From positions 108,940,561-109,004,560 of the forward strand of contig NC_079213.1 of the NCBI RefSeq assembly GCF_029633865.1: DNA of 64,000 nucleotides. The letters run 5' to 3'. The notes under the pieces are model-generated. The model had not been told where the DNA came from. It saw only the letters and a program-made list of their open reading frames with translations, and searched no databases. Positions 1 through 63,925 of this stretch are shown here, piece after piece. How positions within the stretch are numbered: position 1 is the first letter of the stretch; the number at the start of each line of letters is the position of its first letter. This DNA is from Lampris incognitus (Eukaryota; Chordata; Actinopteri; Lampriformes; Lampridae). The translations under genes were made by a program, and so were the position numbers.

Positions 1-771
1 TTAGATGATGGGGCCAGACTCAGAATACCATTTGGACAGAATCACCGGTGTTTGGTGAGTTTCCGAGTCATATTTCATTCAGGAATTGCACCACTGTGTG
101 GCCACACATGTCTGATGATGAAGGAGAGCCGACTTTAAACTCCACTGCCACGCAGCAGAGACGGACTCGGGCACTGGCTCTGGAGAAGTGTATTTGTAAA
201 AATGCTCCATGAATCCAAATACTTCATAAACGACCTTGTCTAGTGTGGGTACCTCAATTCTCCGATGAGTACATGTCACAGCAAAGGATTGTCTAATAAG
301 TGATGCATTGGAAAGCCTGGCCATAGCATCCCTAAAGCAATTCTTTTGTAATTGATGTTGCAGCATAAAATGGCTCCCTGTGGGCCCGGGCTGATTAGGT
401 TGGTTTTGTTGCTGTGGAGCCACGCCGGTCTCACAAACAGTCACTCACCAGGTGGAATGACAGTTTCACATCCAATTATCGAAATCGTCCCATTAAGTCC
501 AGCGCCGGTCTCGTCTTGTCACATTATCATGTGTCTGAGCCGGTCCCTACAGCTCAAAATTTGACGCTTTTAAAAAAAAAAAAATCTTTTCACGGTGGGG
601 AAAAATTGTTGTTGCGAAAAGAAAACCTTTTGTTATTGAATTATCACTCGCACTGATGAGGAGTTGTGATGAAGAGCAGAGCAAAAAGCGGACCACCTGG
701 AGTTAATTCCTGAGGATATAATCGATAATGTATGAAGATTTTTTTGGGGGGGGGGCAATTGGTTTTTCACC

Positions 772-773
<2 letters not shown>
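1..773. other. No gene recognised; anonymous DNA
   Basis: I recognise nothing in this stretch. A 121-codon open frame on the minus strand (79-444) has no motif I know, no supporting splice context and ordinary composition, so I do not call it a gene. The stretch lies downstream of the BRINP gene's 3' end. Confidence 0.5.

Positions 774-833
<60 letters not shown>
774..833. repeat. (CT)n microsatellite
   Basis: An uninterrupted run of about 29 CT dinucleotides. It creates long serine-leucine frames on the plus strand and arginine-glutamate frames on the minus strand that are artefacts. Confidence 0.97.
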
Positions 834-837
<4 letters not shown>

Positions 838-1416
838 TTCTCCTTTGTTCATTGCATGTCCACTCCTGGGATGGGATGCAAATGCCCAAAGCTTTATTCA
901 CTCCTTCCTGCGAGGTGTAATTTGCTGTGTGCTCTGTTGAATCCGATGGAAATATACATATTTGTGGAGATATAAGTGCTTTGCTTGTTCCTTTTGAACA
1001 CCTTTTGGTGTGCTGCAAGGCTTTGGGAAGTGTATGACCCAGCATGCATTAATGCAGCGGCCTTATACTGTGTCACATTAGCAAGCTGCTTGCATTGATC
1101 AACCCTGCAAATCTGATACGGCTGTATTTGAAAGTATTATACCATTTCCCAAAAAGGCATTACACTCAGCAATGTCTTGCACGATGTATCGTCTCCAGCG
1201 TATCTTATGATGTCCTGGATATGATGATTTATAAAGCCTTATCAAGTTGTATAATGCTTTATAATATGCTTAAGATGCCTTGGAATATCTTTATGCCGAA
1301 AAAAAAGCGGTTTGGTCACAGAACATTAACGTGTGGAGGTTTCCCTGTGAGTTTTGAAAGAACATAATTTTGTGATTTAACTACAAAAACAGCGAAAGTA
1401 TTTTATCCTCTGCAAA

Positions 1417-1805
1417 TACTACTACTACTACTACTACTACTTTTGGCTGCTCCCGTTAGGGGTCGCCACAGCGGATCATCCATTTCCATCTCTTCCTGTC
1501 TTCTGCATCTTCCTCTGTCACACCAGCCACCTGCATGTCCTCCCTTACTACATCCATAAACCTCCTCTTTGGCCTTCCTCTTCTCCTCTTACCTGGCAGC
1601 TCCATATTCAGCATCCTTCTCCCAGTATACCCAGCATCTCTCCTCCACACATGTCCAAACCATCTCAATCTTGCCTCTCTTGCTTTGTCTCCAAACCGTC
1701 CAACCTGAGCTGTCCCTCTAATATAATCGTTCCTAATCCTGTCCTTCATCATCACTCCCAGTGAAAATCTTATCATCTTCAACTCTGCCACCTTTTCTCC
1801 TCTGC
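1417..1805 (-). mobile_element. RTE-type LINE, 5'-truncated 3' end
   Basis: Read on the minus strand, this is the C-terminal end of a LINE reverse-transcriptase ORF, with the stretches RFSLGV, RLRWFGHVWRR and MLNMELPGKRRRGRPKR, followed by the 3' end and an (AGT)n tail at 1417-1441. The same protein end and the same tail occur in the large LINE ending near 25565. 5' truncation is normal for LINE retrotransposition. Confidence 0.85.
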
Positions 1806-2142
1806 AACTATGCAGTATTTTTTTTTTGAAGTGTGTGGTTAGATTTAGTAGCGTCCTCGAGACACATCTTCACAGGTACAACTTACTTTGAAGGAGGAAA
1901 TGAGAAACCACCAAAAAAAGGAAAAGAAAAAAAAAGAGGACAGTCCCAGAAACAATTACAAGATATCTCTGCCAGAGTTCAGCTGGAGACCTAAAACCCC
2001 TGGAAATTTAAACCGGTTCGTCTCATGTCACACATCATTTTTGTTGGTGTACATAAAAACGATGATTGGCTAGAAAAGCCGAGCTGTGGTGGCCTGACCC
2101 GACCACGATAACAGCATAATGAAGTTTGTTTGATTAAGGGCC
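1806..2142. other. No feature recognised
   Basis: AT-rich anonymous DNA with an A-rich patch near 1910-1935. I see no gene or repeat I can name. Confidence 0.4.
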
Positions 2143-2144
2143 AG

Positions 2145-2174
2145 GCTGCACCGTAGGAAGGCCTACGGTGCAGC
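2145..2174. repeat. Perfect 13-bp hairpin
   Basis: Two perfectly complementary 13-base arms (2145-2157, GCTGCACCGTAGG, and 2162-2174) are separated by four bases. No element boundary is obvious around it. It could be a small MITE core or a structured RNA element; its function is unknown. Confidence 0.7.
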
Positions 2175-2220
2175 TTGGCAACACACCCAAGGTACTTATT
2201 AATAAAAAATCACTGCTTAT

Positions 2221-2802
2221 TAAAATTAAAGGATGATTCAGTCTTCTTCTTTTTTTTTTACAACCTCGGTCTTATTTGCATAGCTGTTGCATGTTGCAGC
2301 ACCGTCGTGCGTATCGGTTACGATATCATTTCACTCACCGGCTTCATTTTGGAGATCTTGGACAAGGGCACCACTGTTGGACGAAGCTTTACAACAGTGT
2401 CTTATGAGACGGCTGAACACGAGGGTCAGACATACTTCAACAAGTCCAATTCAACCCAATTATCCAACCCGTGTATTCGGAGGTGTAAACTAAGGTGGGA
2501 ACGTTATTCCTTGACGTGTCCGTCGTTATCGTCAACGGTCCATCTCATCGCTGATCGAGCTCTACTCCCTGGCTCAACTTGCAGTACTGAGCAGCCTACT
2601 ACTATACTTACCAAGTGACCGTTGACTTAACACCCGACCGGTGCAAGTCCAAGCATGACGCTTTGTCCAGCAGTGGCCCCGTGTCCACAATGGAGCCTGT
2701 AGATAAAATTATACCACAACTGATATGCCTGGTAGCAAAAAGTAGGAGAAGAAGAGCCAGGTTGTAAAAGAAAAAAAAATGCAGAATGATCCTTTAATTC
2801 CA
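2221..2802. repeat. Inverted repeat pair, possible MITE
   Basis: The left arm at about 2223-2272 (ATTAAAGGAT, a pyrimidine run, then TTACAACCTSG) recurs in inverted orientation at about 2755-2802. The arms are roughly 48 bases long with mismatches and enclose about 480 bp. This fits a non-autonomous DNA transposon, but I see no clear target duplication, so the class is open. Confidence 0.5.
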
Positions 2803-4867
2803 ACCATAACCATAGAAACGGCTCCATTCAGTGTGCGCCCCCCCCCCTAAGATTTACAGCACATCCGATGATAAACATCCACAGTCAATAAAGTGATGCC
2901 TCTTAATGAATAGCATTCACCTGGCAACCTGAGTAATAACATTTTACAATGCATGCTGGTGGCTAATAAAGTCAGGATTGATTTGTGCTTATACGAAAAC
3001 ACATCAGGCGGAAACCATCACATCAGTAATAAATTGATGCTGATCTGTTCGTGGGGGGACAGAGAATCCAAAATGCCAGCGAGACTTTTTTTTCCCTTTT
3101 CTCTTTTCATATCAGAGGCTCCTCAGAGGCGCAATCGATCTCACTGCAGAACCCTTTGTTCTCCAAAGTAATAAAGCAGCGTATTGATTTATTGGCGGGC
3201 AACGGTTACCTTTTCGCCTCCTCTTGTGTCCTTTGTTTCAGTCCACTGTCAGGTCCCCGGGGGAGGAAAAGTTCTGTCTGCTAAGAAGCTCAGGTCCTTC
3301 CCTTATGCCACGCGGCACAACACGGCACATCCATACCTGACACCGAGGCCTAAGCTCTCCGGCTTGGGCGGCTGGGTTTCTCTGGAATGTGCGTTCGTTT
3401 GGACTAGGTGGGGCTCATCCTGACGCAAAAAAAAAAATATCTGACACTCAAAGAGGCAAAAATGCCTGATTATTAGTTTGATTGTTTGACCGCGAATCAT
3501 GAACAGCAGAGCACCTCTGGGCTTTTTGTGCCGGGACGACGCCTCAGACGGGAGCCTCGCTCCTCCAGTCTCGAGCATTCGAAGCCAATTTTTTCGTTTT
3601 CGCCGACGTCGATTGAAGCGTTAGGAAGCCGTCGGAGTAAGCGTGTGTGAATTTTCCTGCAAGGTGGATTTTCACCCAGTCGATACATAAATGGGATAAA
3701 AACAAAATACCGCCTTCGGAACATCAGAGGAAATTATCCAAGCAAATGTGCTGCACGGTGCACTGTGTGCATGTGTGCATAAACGGAGCGGTTGCACATC
3801 CTTGAATGACGGTTGACAGAAGGTCAGAGACTCTATAATCCAGACTTGCCTTTTGCCACCTCCTCACGCCGTCGTACGGGAGATTGTGGAGCTGTCAGCG
3901 GGATAAAACAAGCTATTTACGATCTGGCAGTAATGAGTTATGGCTGGCTGCTTCTGCAAGACAGTTTTTTATAGCCAAGTCTGCTAATTGCAAACGTGCC
4001 GGGTGCCGTTACACATCATAATTGTGGGTATATACGTATGTACACGGGGATCTTTTTTATTCCAGCCAAGGCTGCATCCGGCCTTGGCCTGCAGGGTTGC
4101 ATCCGGCAACCTGCAGGGTTGCATCCGGCCTTACTCTTAGAAAAATACCTGCCGGGTCTCTTTTCGGGCCAACAGGGGGTGAAGTGCGTCGTCTTTGTCG
4201 CTCCTTCAAGAGAATAGAGAATAACACAAAAGACCGACCTCGCAGTTCACATCGAGAGGACTGTCAAAAGGCACCCCGGTGAAAGGTTCAGGCTGTTAGT
4301 TCCCTAAAAGGTCCAGACTGTTAGTCCCCTAAAAGTGGACTGACATGCTGCGCCATACCCGCCGGCCGGCGCTGCATGAAGCACTTGAAACGCCCACACG
4401 GTTGATGCCGCCGTGTACAAGACTCACACCGATATTTGTGAATGCGTTCCCCCGACTCACCTCCAGTCACACGCAGCTCATCTTTCTGTTCAGCCCTCGT
4501 CAGAACCTGGCTTTTGACATCGGCTGGATTTGATGAGAGGAACGGACAAATTGAGGCGATGACTGCTGACCTTCACAGGTTGTGTGAATTCCCCGCAGGT
4601 CCGCTCTGCTGGGACGCGGTGTTGCCAACACAAGGGCATGTTAATAAATTAGAGGTGGCATCTTTTACCTTACATTAATAATACAGTGCAGAAGCTCTGA
4701 CTTTGGGTCCTGAGACATGACGGCATTTGATGGGGGGGGGGTGCAGAAGCCCATATGTTTGATCCCACCTGTGTTTAGAATAGCTGACCTGTGGACGATG
4801 CCGGGGTAAATGAGATCTTGCTGGAACCAGAGGTGCAAGTGCAGAGATGCAAGTATAGCATCCCCCC
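2803..4867. other. No gene recognised; short local repeats
   Basis: Anonymous DNA. Small direct repeats occur at 4064-4133 (copies of GTTGCATCCGGC) and 4285-4335 (two copies of GTTAGTYCCCTAAAAG). Homopolymer runs of A, G and C punctuate the region. None of the short open frames shows a recognisable domain. Confidence 0.4.
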
Positions 4868-5275
4868 CCCCACTTTTTTTCCCTCCCTGATTATACTTGG
4901 CCAATTACCCTATTTTCCGAGCTGTCCCGGTCGCTGCTCCACCCCCTCTGCCGACCCGGGGAGGGTTGCAGCCTACCACATGCCTCCTCCAATGCATGTG
5001 GAGTCTCCAGCCGCTTCTTTTCAACTGCCTGGAGGACATAGCGCGTGGGATGGATCACACTATTCCCCCCAGTTCCCTCCCCCCCAAACAGGCGCCCCGA
5101 CCGACCAGAGGAGGCGCTAGTGCGGCGACCAGGACGCATACCCACACCCGCCTTCCCACCTGCAGACACGGCCACTTGTGTCTGTAGGGACGCCTGACCG
5201 AGCCAGAGGTAACACGGGGATTCGAACCGGCGATCCCCGTTTTGGTAAGCAACGGAATAGACCTCTACGATGTAT
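4868..5275 (-). mobile_element. tRNA-headed SINE, family 2, minus copy
   Basis: Reading the minus strand from about 5275, a B-box-like GGTTCGAATCC is followed by a body and a tail ending in a poly-T/C stretch near 4870. The body matches the plus-strand copy at 52161-52600 over most of its length. The A-box part of the head is poorly preserved here. Confidence 0.8.
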
Positions 5276-5834
5276 AGCGTTTGATGACATGTGAGAGTTT
5301 GGGTCTGTTTGTGATTGCAATTAATTACTCCCCGGTGAAGATCTTCCCCCTCATTACTCGGATGAAGGGAAACATGTGAGACACACTGCAGTATTTGCCA
5401 AAAAAGAAGATGAATCATAATATAGGTTTATGATTATTTGGACGTCTTTGATCACATTCGTCCTCTTCAAACAGCCCAGCAGCATGTGGAAGTGCAGCGC
5501 TAGATTTCAAACTGAGGCGAAATCCCAGAAGAGGCCCGGTTAATTTATAGAATGGAAAATATTTGACTGATCAAGTCTGTTATAGTATGACATTTTAATA
5601 TCAATTTATCTACAAAATCTTGACTGACACCACTGTATTCTGGTCATGGAAAGTGCACTGTCACCAAAGCAAAAGAACATATAAAAAATTACAAACAAAC
5701 ATACTGTACCATGTTTACCTTAAAACGTCCACTCATTTTAGCCTTTTTACTTACAGTATAAATGAGGGGGGGTCATATTGAAACAGGATGGTTCAACTTG
5801 ATGTAGCGTTATCTGAATTTCTATTCTGGATTTC
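5276..5834. other. No gene recognised
   Basis: Anonymous AT-rich DNA immediately downstream of the probable BRINP 3' UTR. No feature is supported. Confidence 0.4.
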
Positions 5835-6127
5835 TTCCGTGAAAGGTTTTTATTCTTGTGTAACATTCGTGCCTTTGTGTGTTTCTGATCCGCCGGATTC
5901 TTCCCAATGTACGTAGTGCTTAAAGTTATCTCCGCACACAAAAAAAGACACCGAGACGACCGGATCGAGTAAACTCTTCTGCTCTCCACAGCCGGTCCAT
6001 AAGGTAATCCACATCATAGACAACAGCACAAATGTAAGCCTTCGCGTCACAACGGGCGCAGCTCATGTGTCCAGTTGCCCTTTTCCCGGCCAGCCATTGA
6101 CATTCCTCGGCCACCGTCGAGCAGCTG
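5835..6127 (-). other. Probable 3' UTR of the BRINP gene
   Basis: This is the minus-strand sequence between the stop codon at 6128-6130 and the first good poly(A) signal, AATAAA, read at 5853-5848. I infer the extent from the signal alone. Longer 3' UTRs are possible and would extend towards lower coordinates. Confidence 0.4.
5848..5853 (-). terminator. Candidate poly(A) signal of the BRINP gene
   Basis: AATAAA on the minus strand, 275 bases past the stop codon. It is the first canonical hexamer downstream. Whether it is used is not shown by the sequence. Confidence 0.4.
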
Positions 6128-57640
<51,513 letters not shown>

Positions 57641-58112
57641 CTGGAAAGCAGCAAAGCGGAGTTATGAAAAGAGAGCAGCATTGAAGGCTGGTGTTCAGTA
57701 AACAGAGTTGGCTTTAATGGCGTAGTTTTTCATATTAATGTGTCTGGAGAGGAAGAGGGGGTGAGTCTGCAGGGGCAGACACCGCAGTCTGCAGCAGCGT
57801 CATTAGCCTTAAGCTCCGACATAGGGAGCAAATGAGAGGAAAGGAGCAGAGAGAGAGCGCGAGACTGAGACGAGAGTGACCTGGACCCACAACTATGCGC
57901 TATTTGGAAGATGATAGTGGTCTGAGGCAGGATTGTTCTTATAATAAACAACTAACAGATGCCTACTTTAACCACACGAGTATGACAGAGGTATCCGCTG
58001 AAAGAGAATAAAGAATAAGAAACAGCCCCGCGACCAATACATCCACCAGAGGGAGAAACAAAGAGAAAACAGGCGTTGAGACAAACACGTCACAGAACCT
58101 TCGAAATCAGCC

Positions 58113-58466
58113 TGAAACACTTAGCCTGCTCTCAGGGTCGCGGGGATGCCGGAACCTATCCCAGCAGTCATTGGGAAGTAAGCGGGGAGACACCCTGGAC
58201 AGGCCACCAGGCCATCACAGGGCCAACACACACACATGTAGGGTCAACTTAGTTCGGCCGATCCACCTGACCTACATGTCTTTGGACTGTGGGAGGAAAC
58301 CGGAGCCCCCGGAGGGAACCCACACAGACACGGGGAGAACATGCAAACCCCACACAGAGGACGACCCGGGGACGACCCCAAAGGTTGGACTACCCCGGGG
58401 CTCAAACCCAGGACCTTCTCGCTGTGAGGCGACCGCGCTAACCACTGCACCAACCGTGCCGCCCCA
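58113..58466 (-). mobile_element. SINE family 1, minus strand
   Basis: On the minus strand: head GGGGCGGCACGGTTGGTGCA, B-box-like GGTTTGAGCCC, body and most of the tail, lacking the final GGAT units. Confidence 0.9.
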
Positions 58467-59659
58467 GTAACAACCAACACAACTGATTTAAATAGTGCTG
58501 TTGTATTTTGTGCAGCTCTCACTTTTTGATTATATCCATTCTCTGTGCCTCAGTGATCACAATATCCTTGAACACGCTCGTATTTAATTGCATCTAAAAG
58601 CTCGAAGATGAGACACAGCGAGTCAGGTTAACGTGCACGTTTTCTCCAACATCATCTTCCTGCAGGCAACAGACAAATTGAACTTCAACGAGAAATTAAT
58701 ACGCTGCTTTGTACGCTCTACAAGACAGGAGATTTCTCTTGCCCGTCAGTTTTTCTGTCCATTGTGCTGGGCTGTCATCTTGAACAAAAAATGGCATGTA
58801 TTGCTGCTTTAGTGCAAAACTTAAATATTCTGTAGTTTAATCCCTAACCCTGCGCTATGTGTGGTGTACGTAAGTACTATTGCAGAGTTAAGCCCAAGTG
58901 CAAATACACCAAAATAAGAAATGTGTTGGTCAAACACACTGATAGGTAGCATGTTTTAGCTGTTGGGTGAAATATTTTCTCTTCCCCGTGTGTGTTGATC
59001 AAAGATCCTCGTATTTGGATTGTTCATAGAGCTCAAGACTCTTTCGCCTGCAGCTTTGGGCTCGCGACCCGGGAAAGCTTCAAATGGCTGAGTTAAAAAG
59101 GAGTCAAGACGCGTCGGCCTGACACCTGGGAAAACAGCATACATTTTTACTCGAGGAAACGCGCTGCACGTTATGCACCCCAACAGCTACTGTATGCAAT
59201 ATGTGTGTTTCCTCAGGAATACAATAAATAGCTCCTTGAAGCAGGGTGGGTATGCCTGAGTCACGTAAGGGCCGCAGGGTGCTAAGTCACTCTTTAAATA
59301 TTTTTGTTAGGATGTAATTTCAACTTGTTGGATAAGGATGCTATGCATTTTAATGCGAAGGATATACTCATGTTATTTTGTGGAAAGGCTTTATAACTTT
59401 GCCAGGTTTAAGATATTTGCATTTGAATTGCTCACCCACTGGTTATGTCAGGCCAGTTGTGGTGTGTTTGTGTTCATATCAACCTGGAACTGCAGTGCAA
59501 GGTTTGTTTCACTCTTGAGTGGAGCTGAAACCAGTTTATGTGATTACTACAGAAGAGAAGTAGCTGAAGTTTACTGATTTGTTCATGCATTTTAATGAGA
59601 ACCACTGACTGATGCTTGGAAAGACACTGCATGAATTGTCAACTCAAAGTCATGGTGGG
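58467..59659. other. No gene recognised
   Basis: Intronic DNA of the BRINP gene upstream of its first visible exon. No exon encoding a signal peptide is visible. Confidence 0.4.
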
Positions 59660-60345
59660 AGCAGGAATTTAGGACCCAGATGCAGTAACAGGTAGGAATT
59701 TAGGACCCAGATGCAGTAACAAGTAGGAATGTAGGACCCAGATGCAGTAACAAGTAGGAATTTAGGGCCCAGATGCAGTAACGGGTAGGAATTCAGGGCC
59801 CAGATGCAGTAACAAGTAGGAATTTAGGACCCAGATGCAGTAACGGGTAGGAATTCAGGGCCCAGATGCACGAACGGGTAGGAATTTAGGGCCCAGATGC
59901 AGTAACAAGTAGGAATTTAGGACCCCACTGCAGTAACGGGTGGGAATTTAGGACCCAGATGCAGTAACAAGTAGGAATTTAGGACCCAGATGCAGTAACA
60001 AGTAGGAATTCAGGGCCCAGATGCAGTAACAAGTAGGAATTCAGGGCCCAGATGCAGTAACGGGTAGGAATTTAGGGCCCAGATGCAGTAACGGGTAGGA
60101 ATTTAGGACCCAGATGCAGTAACGGGTAGGAATTTAGGACCCAGATGCAGTAACAAGTAGGAATTCAGGGCCCAGATGCAGTAATAGGTAGGAATTTAGG
60201 ACCCAGATGCACTAACGGGTAGGAATTTAGGACCCCACCGCAGTAATGGGTGGGAATTTAGGACCCAGATGCAGTAACAGGTAGGAATTTAGGACCCCAC
60301 TGCAGCAACGGGTGGGAAGTTAAGACCCAGATGCAGTAACAGTAA
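59660..60345 (+). repeat. 31-bp minisatellite, ~22 units
   Basis: Tandem TAGGAATTTAGGACCCAGAT plus GCAGTAACAAG units. Alternatives at fixed positions (TTAGGAC/TCAGGGC, AACAAG/AACGGG) recur in mixed order. Unit length is nearly constant. Confidence 0.95.
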
Positions 60346-61149
60346 CAAAAAGGTTTAGGAAACAGGAGGGTATCAAGAACACACATGACGGTTCCATGAC
60401 GAGAACGTGACAGTGACGTGGTGCAGACACTGTAACATGGCGGCACTCAAACTTAAATACACAGGAACTCGACTGAATAATCAACAACAGCTTTGGGGCA
60501 AATGGGTAACAGAGAAAAACCGCACAGGACTCCGGACTGGGATGGCATTGTCAGTGCAGGACAAGACATGAGACATAAAAAAAGAGGGCTGGAGTGGCCG
60601 GAACCGGGAGCGGCCAGCACACTCAATCAACAAAGGTGCAGCTAGCAAAGATAAAACTAAATTTTTTGACTGGAAGATGCAAAGTTATGTTCAGCTGAAA
60701 CAAAATCAAAGACTTGTGACGCCTCCTTTGCCTGCCAAATATGTGCAATAACAGGTGGGACTCTTGTTAGCATAACAGGCCAATTCATAGCAGATTGCTA
60801 AATTCTAAGACTGGAGGCAAACAGGAACACATGTCCATTGTACGGACACATCTGCGGCTTCATACAGTCATGCACCTTGACTTTGTCCACCTCCTTAACA
60901 TAGATTCTTTATTAACACAATTGCTACCCAACCCTCATGCCACCACATACAGTGCATGTTACCATTAAACTACGCTAACAGAATGACCAAGGCCTTCATT
61001 TGGACGGTTTTGGATTTTCAAAGTTTAATAACTTTGAGGGGGGGAAAAAAAGATACGGACCTGCTGTTTCCTGAATGCTCCTAAAATTGCACATATTTGC
61101 ATTAAAATGAGTTTTAGATCAATTGCACAAAAGAAACTTAGGATAAGAT
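60346..61149. other. No gene recognised
   Basis: Intronic DNA without a supported feature. Confidence 0.4.
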
Positions 61150-61580
61150 CCACCTAAAACGACCATGAGCGGTCAAAAAGACGGCTCATAATTTGTGTGT
61201 CACGTCACTGTTTATGACGTGTGTTGGTCGCGTCATTTCCTTCGCGAAGTTCATTGCTCTGTCCTAGAGACACACTAGCTTTCTCCAGTGCAGAGGAATG
61301 GTCTAAACTGGATTTTTGATTATTGCCAACATGTCTGGTTACAGCCGCTGTTTCAGGCGCACCACAACTACCACCAACGCGTTGCAGTATTCACAGGCGT
61401 TGGACAGCGGCCATTTTAAATTGTTTGAAAAATAGTATTAAAGTAGTCAAAATGTTCATTTTGGTGTCAGACATTTCTTAACAGACATGCTAACATGAAA
61501 TGCATTAATATCTCAATTGGGTATTTATCTTGACAGAATAGAGTTGTCATTTTGACCACCCCATGGTCGTTTTAGGTAGG
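61150..61580. mobile_element. MITE-like element with ~28-bp inverted ends
   Basis: CCACCTAAAACGACCATG followed by GCGGTCAAAA at the left is mirrored by TTTTGACCACCCCATGGTCG then TTTTAGGTAGG at the right. The form resembles piggyBac-related MITEs, but no TTAA duplication is visible. Confidence 0.6.
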
Positions 61581-63526
61581 AGGGAAATCCCAGTCGCTTT
61601 ATTCTGTCACACTAAAATCACTTGTTTTCGAGCCTGCTTTGTCACATCAAGCTCAGTGATCAGATCATCCAATTTTTGAACATACACTTGCTCTTTGCAG
61701 TCCCTTTTCAAAACAACTCATGGGCAAATTTACAAGGAATGGATCGTGGCCGCTGATAGCACCATGAATTGCACATCATGTGCAAACCGGTCTGCCCCCG
61801 TCTCAAGGTCTGATTCACAAAAGAGATTGCCAGTGATATTACGGCGCAAACACGCCCATGAGGTTTTGCAGCTGAGTGCAATTTGCTGGGGTTTTTTTGT
61901 GCATCTGATTGCAACTGTCCATGTGGCAAAGTATGAATGGTGGGTTTGTGCCAAGAACACAGTAGACAGGCTCAATGTCATCCTTGATGTCATCTGGTAA
62001 AGCAGGAATTATCTGACCTGTCAACCTCTATCTGTGAATGATTTCAGCCTCGGTTAAATCAAAGAAAGCAGTATTCTCCTTCGACATATCCACTCACGGG
62101 CACAGCTAGCATGACGATGCCGCCGCCTGGCTACAATCACTGCCGCCATTATCAGAACCAGAATCAGAAGGACTCTAATGATCACCAACCAACCACCAAC
62201 TCACTGAGGACACTAATAATTTTCACTCTGACTGCATGTGGCCATTAGTACTTGTGTTTGTGAATTGGACTTCTGCAATGAGGCTCATTTGCATAGAAGG
62301 GGCCAATTTTGCATCAAATGTATGCACATTACCTCGTTTAGATACTTGCAAATAGCACCGGAGCACCGAGACGCTATTTGCTTGGCAGCACAGCTGGGGG
62401 GGCTGCATTTCACCCTTTGACAATTACACAGTTTCTTTTTGTCTCGGCTGTGCAGGTTTAGCGGTCACGAAAGCCGTGCAATCCTTTTGTGAATTCGCCC
62501 GTCAGTGTCACAGACAAATTGTTTGTATATAATGCATCTGCAGTTCACAAAATAGGTTAATCGTCAAACCGTCCTGTCACGTGAAAACGACTCGTGTCAA
62601 CTAGTTTTCCGGGGCCAGACGTGGCCACGCCACGTTGTGATTTGAATACAGAAGTATGTCCGGCCTTGTGAGATGATATGTCGACATAATGAATCCCGTT
62701 TTCTCACATGCACACAATGCATTTCAACACATTAGATAAGAAATGGTTAGTTTAGGTACGGATATGGTGGACGATTAAGGTCAACGTAAAGATCTGGAAG
62801 GCAGGTCGTTAAGTGCTATAATCCACATCGATTGCAAATCTGGGTTAGAAGTAGATCCGGTAAAATTCCCTCAATCACGTCCTCATTCATCAATACGTTG
62901 TCATGCATTGCATGCATGTCACATAACGTTGACACCAATCTATTCTGAGAGCTGCAAACAGATGCTTTATTAGCAAGACCAAGCCTTTAAAAAGAGAGAA
63001 AGAAAAGTGGGAGGCCAGAACCATTCTCTGAGAACGACCAGTCGACTCACCGCAGGTATCACCTGCTGGGTCCTTTCCCCCCCTCTGCATTAGTCAATAC
63101 CATGGCATAAGAAGTTTGTTTTTCTAAGTGTGCCTATTTTCAAAGGTTTTCATCTCAATATATTGAAAATTGTAAATAAAAAAAAATCAATATTTTTTTC
63201 CTTCTGTGCTATCTCAGTAAATTGACTTAGTGGAGAGCATATTAAACGTAATTTCACCCACAAGAGGTCAAGAGTCCAACACTAACCCCTGGTCAAAACA
63301 GTGATGAATGCAGTTATTTATCAAGAGATAACAGAGATGAACACCGATGAAATCTGTGCCTTGCACTCTCGCCGATCCCAGGTTCCTATCTGGCCCTCGC
63401 ATCAGGCCATGCCGCACTTTAAATACCAACTAGGAAAGTAAGTAAATGGGGGTGAATATCAGCGTCTCCGCTCCAGTCATGTTTTAAGACAAATACAATG
63501 CCCTGCTTGACATCACAATTTGTCTG
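61581..63526. other. No gene recognised
   Basis: Intronic DNA. Parts of 61700-62530 look like a decayed repeat (recurring GTGAATT, TTTGTGAAT and GGGGCTGC words), but I could not delimit it. Confidence 0.35.
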
Positions 63527-63779
63527 ATGGATTTTTTTCTGCAAATTAAGCTCGATTATCTTGTTAAAATCCTGAAAATCACATCTACGCCTTCTCCCTC
63601 ATTAAAAAAAAAAATCAGAATCTATGAATATGCAAATTATCCCCACCCTCGATTCAAATCTCTCCCACCCCCCCCCACCCCCCCACCCAGGCCCACCACT
63701 GCAGTCCATATACCTGCTCACCGTCGACTCTGCCCATCAAACTGTGACGTCTGCTTGTTTTCTGTTTTGCATGCTAACG

Positions 63780-63925
63780 TATGCTACATAGTGGCAAGTG
63801 GTTATATAGGGGTCACTCAACCATACATGTTCGAACCGGAAACCGACTCCGAAGAAGAAGAGCAAACTGATTGGACAGGGTCGCCGAGGCGTGTTAGTGC
63901 CAGATGGGAGAAGGAGGCGAGTTGA
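63780..63925 (+). pseudogene. Possible N-terminal remnant of a fish multicopy protein
   Basis: The frame reads QPYMFEPETDSEEEEQTDW, which resembles the acidic N-terminal segment preceding P2X7-type domains in multicopy fish proteins. No cysteine-rich domain follows before the stop at 63925. It is short and uncertain. Confidence 0.3.

Noticed and set aside
79..444. 121-codon minus-strand open frame
   Set aside because: No recognisable motif, domain or splice context; length is possible by chance in this composition.
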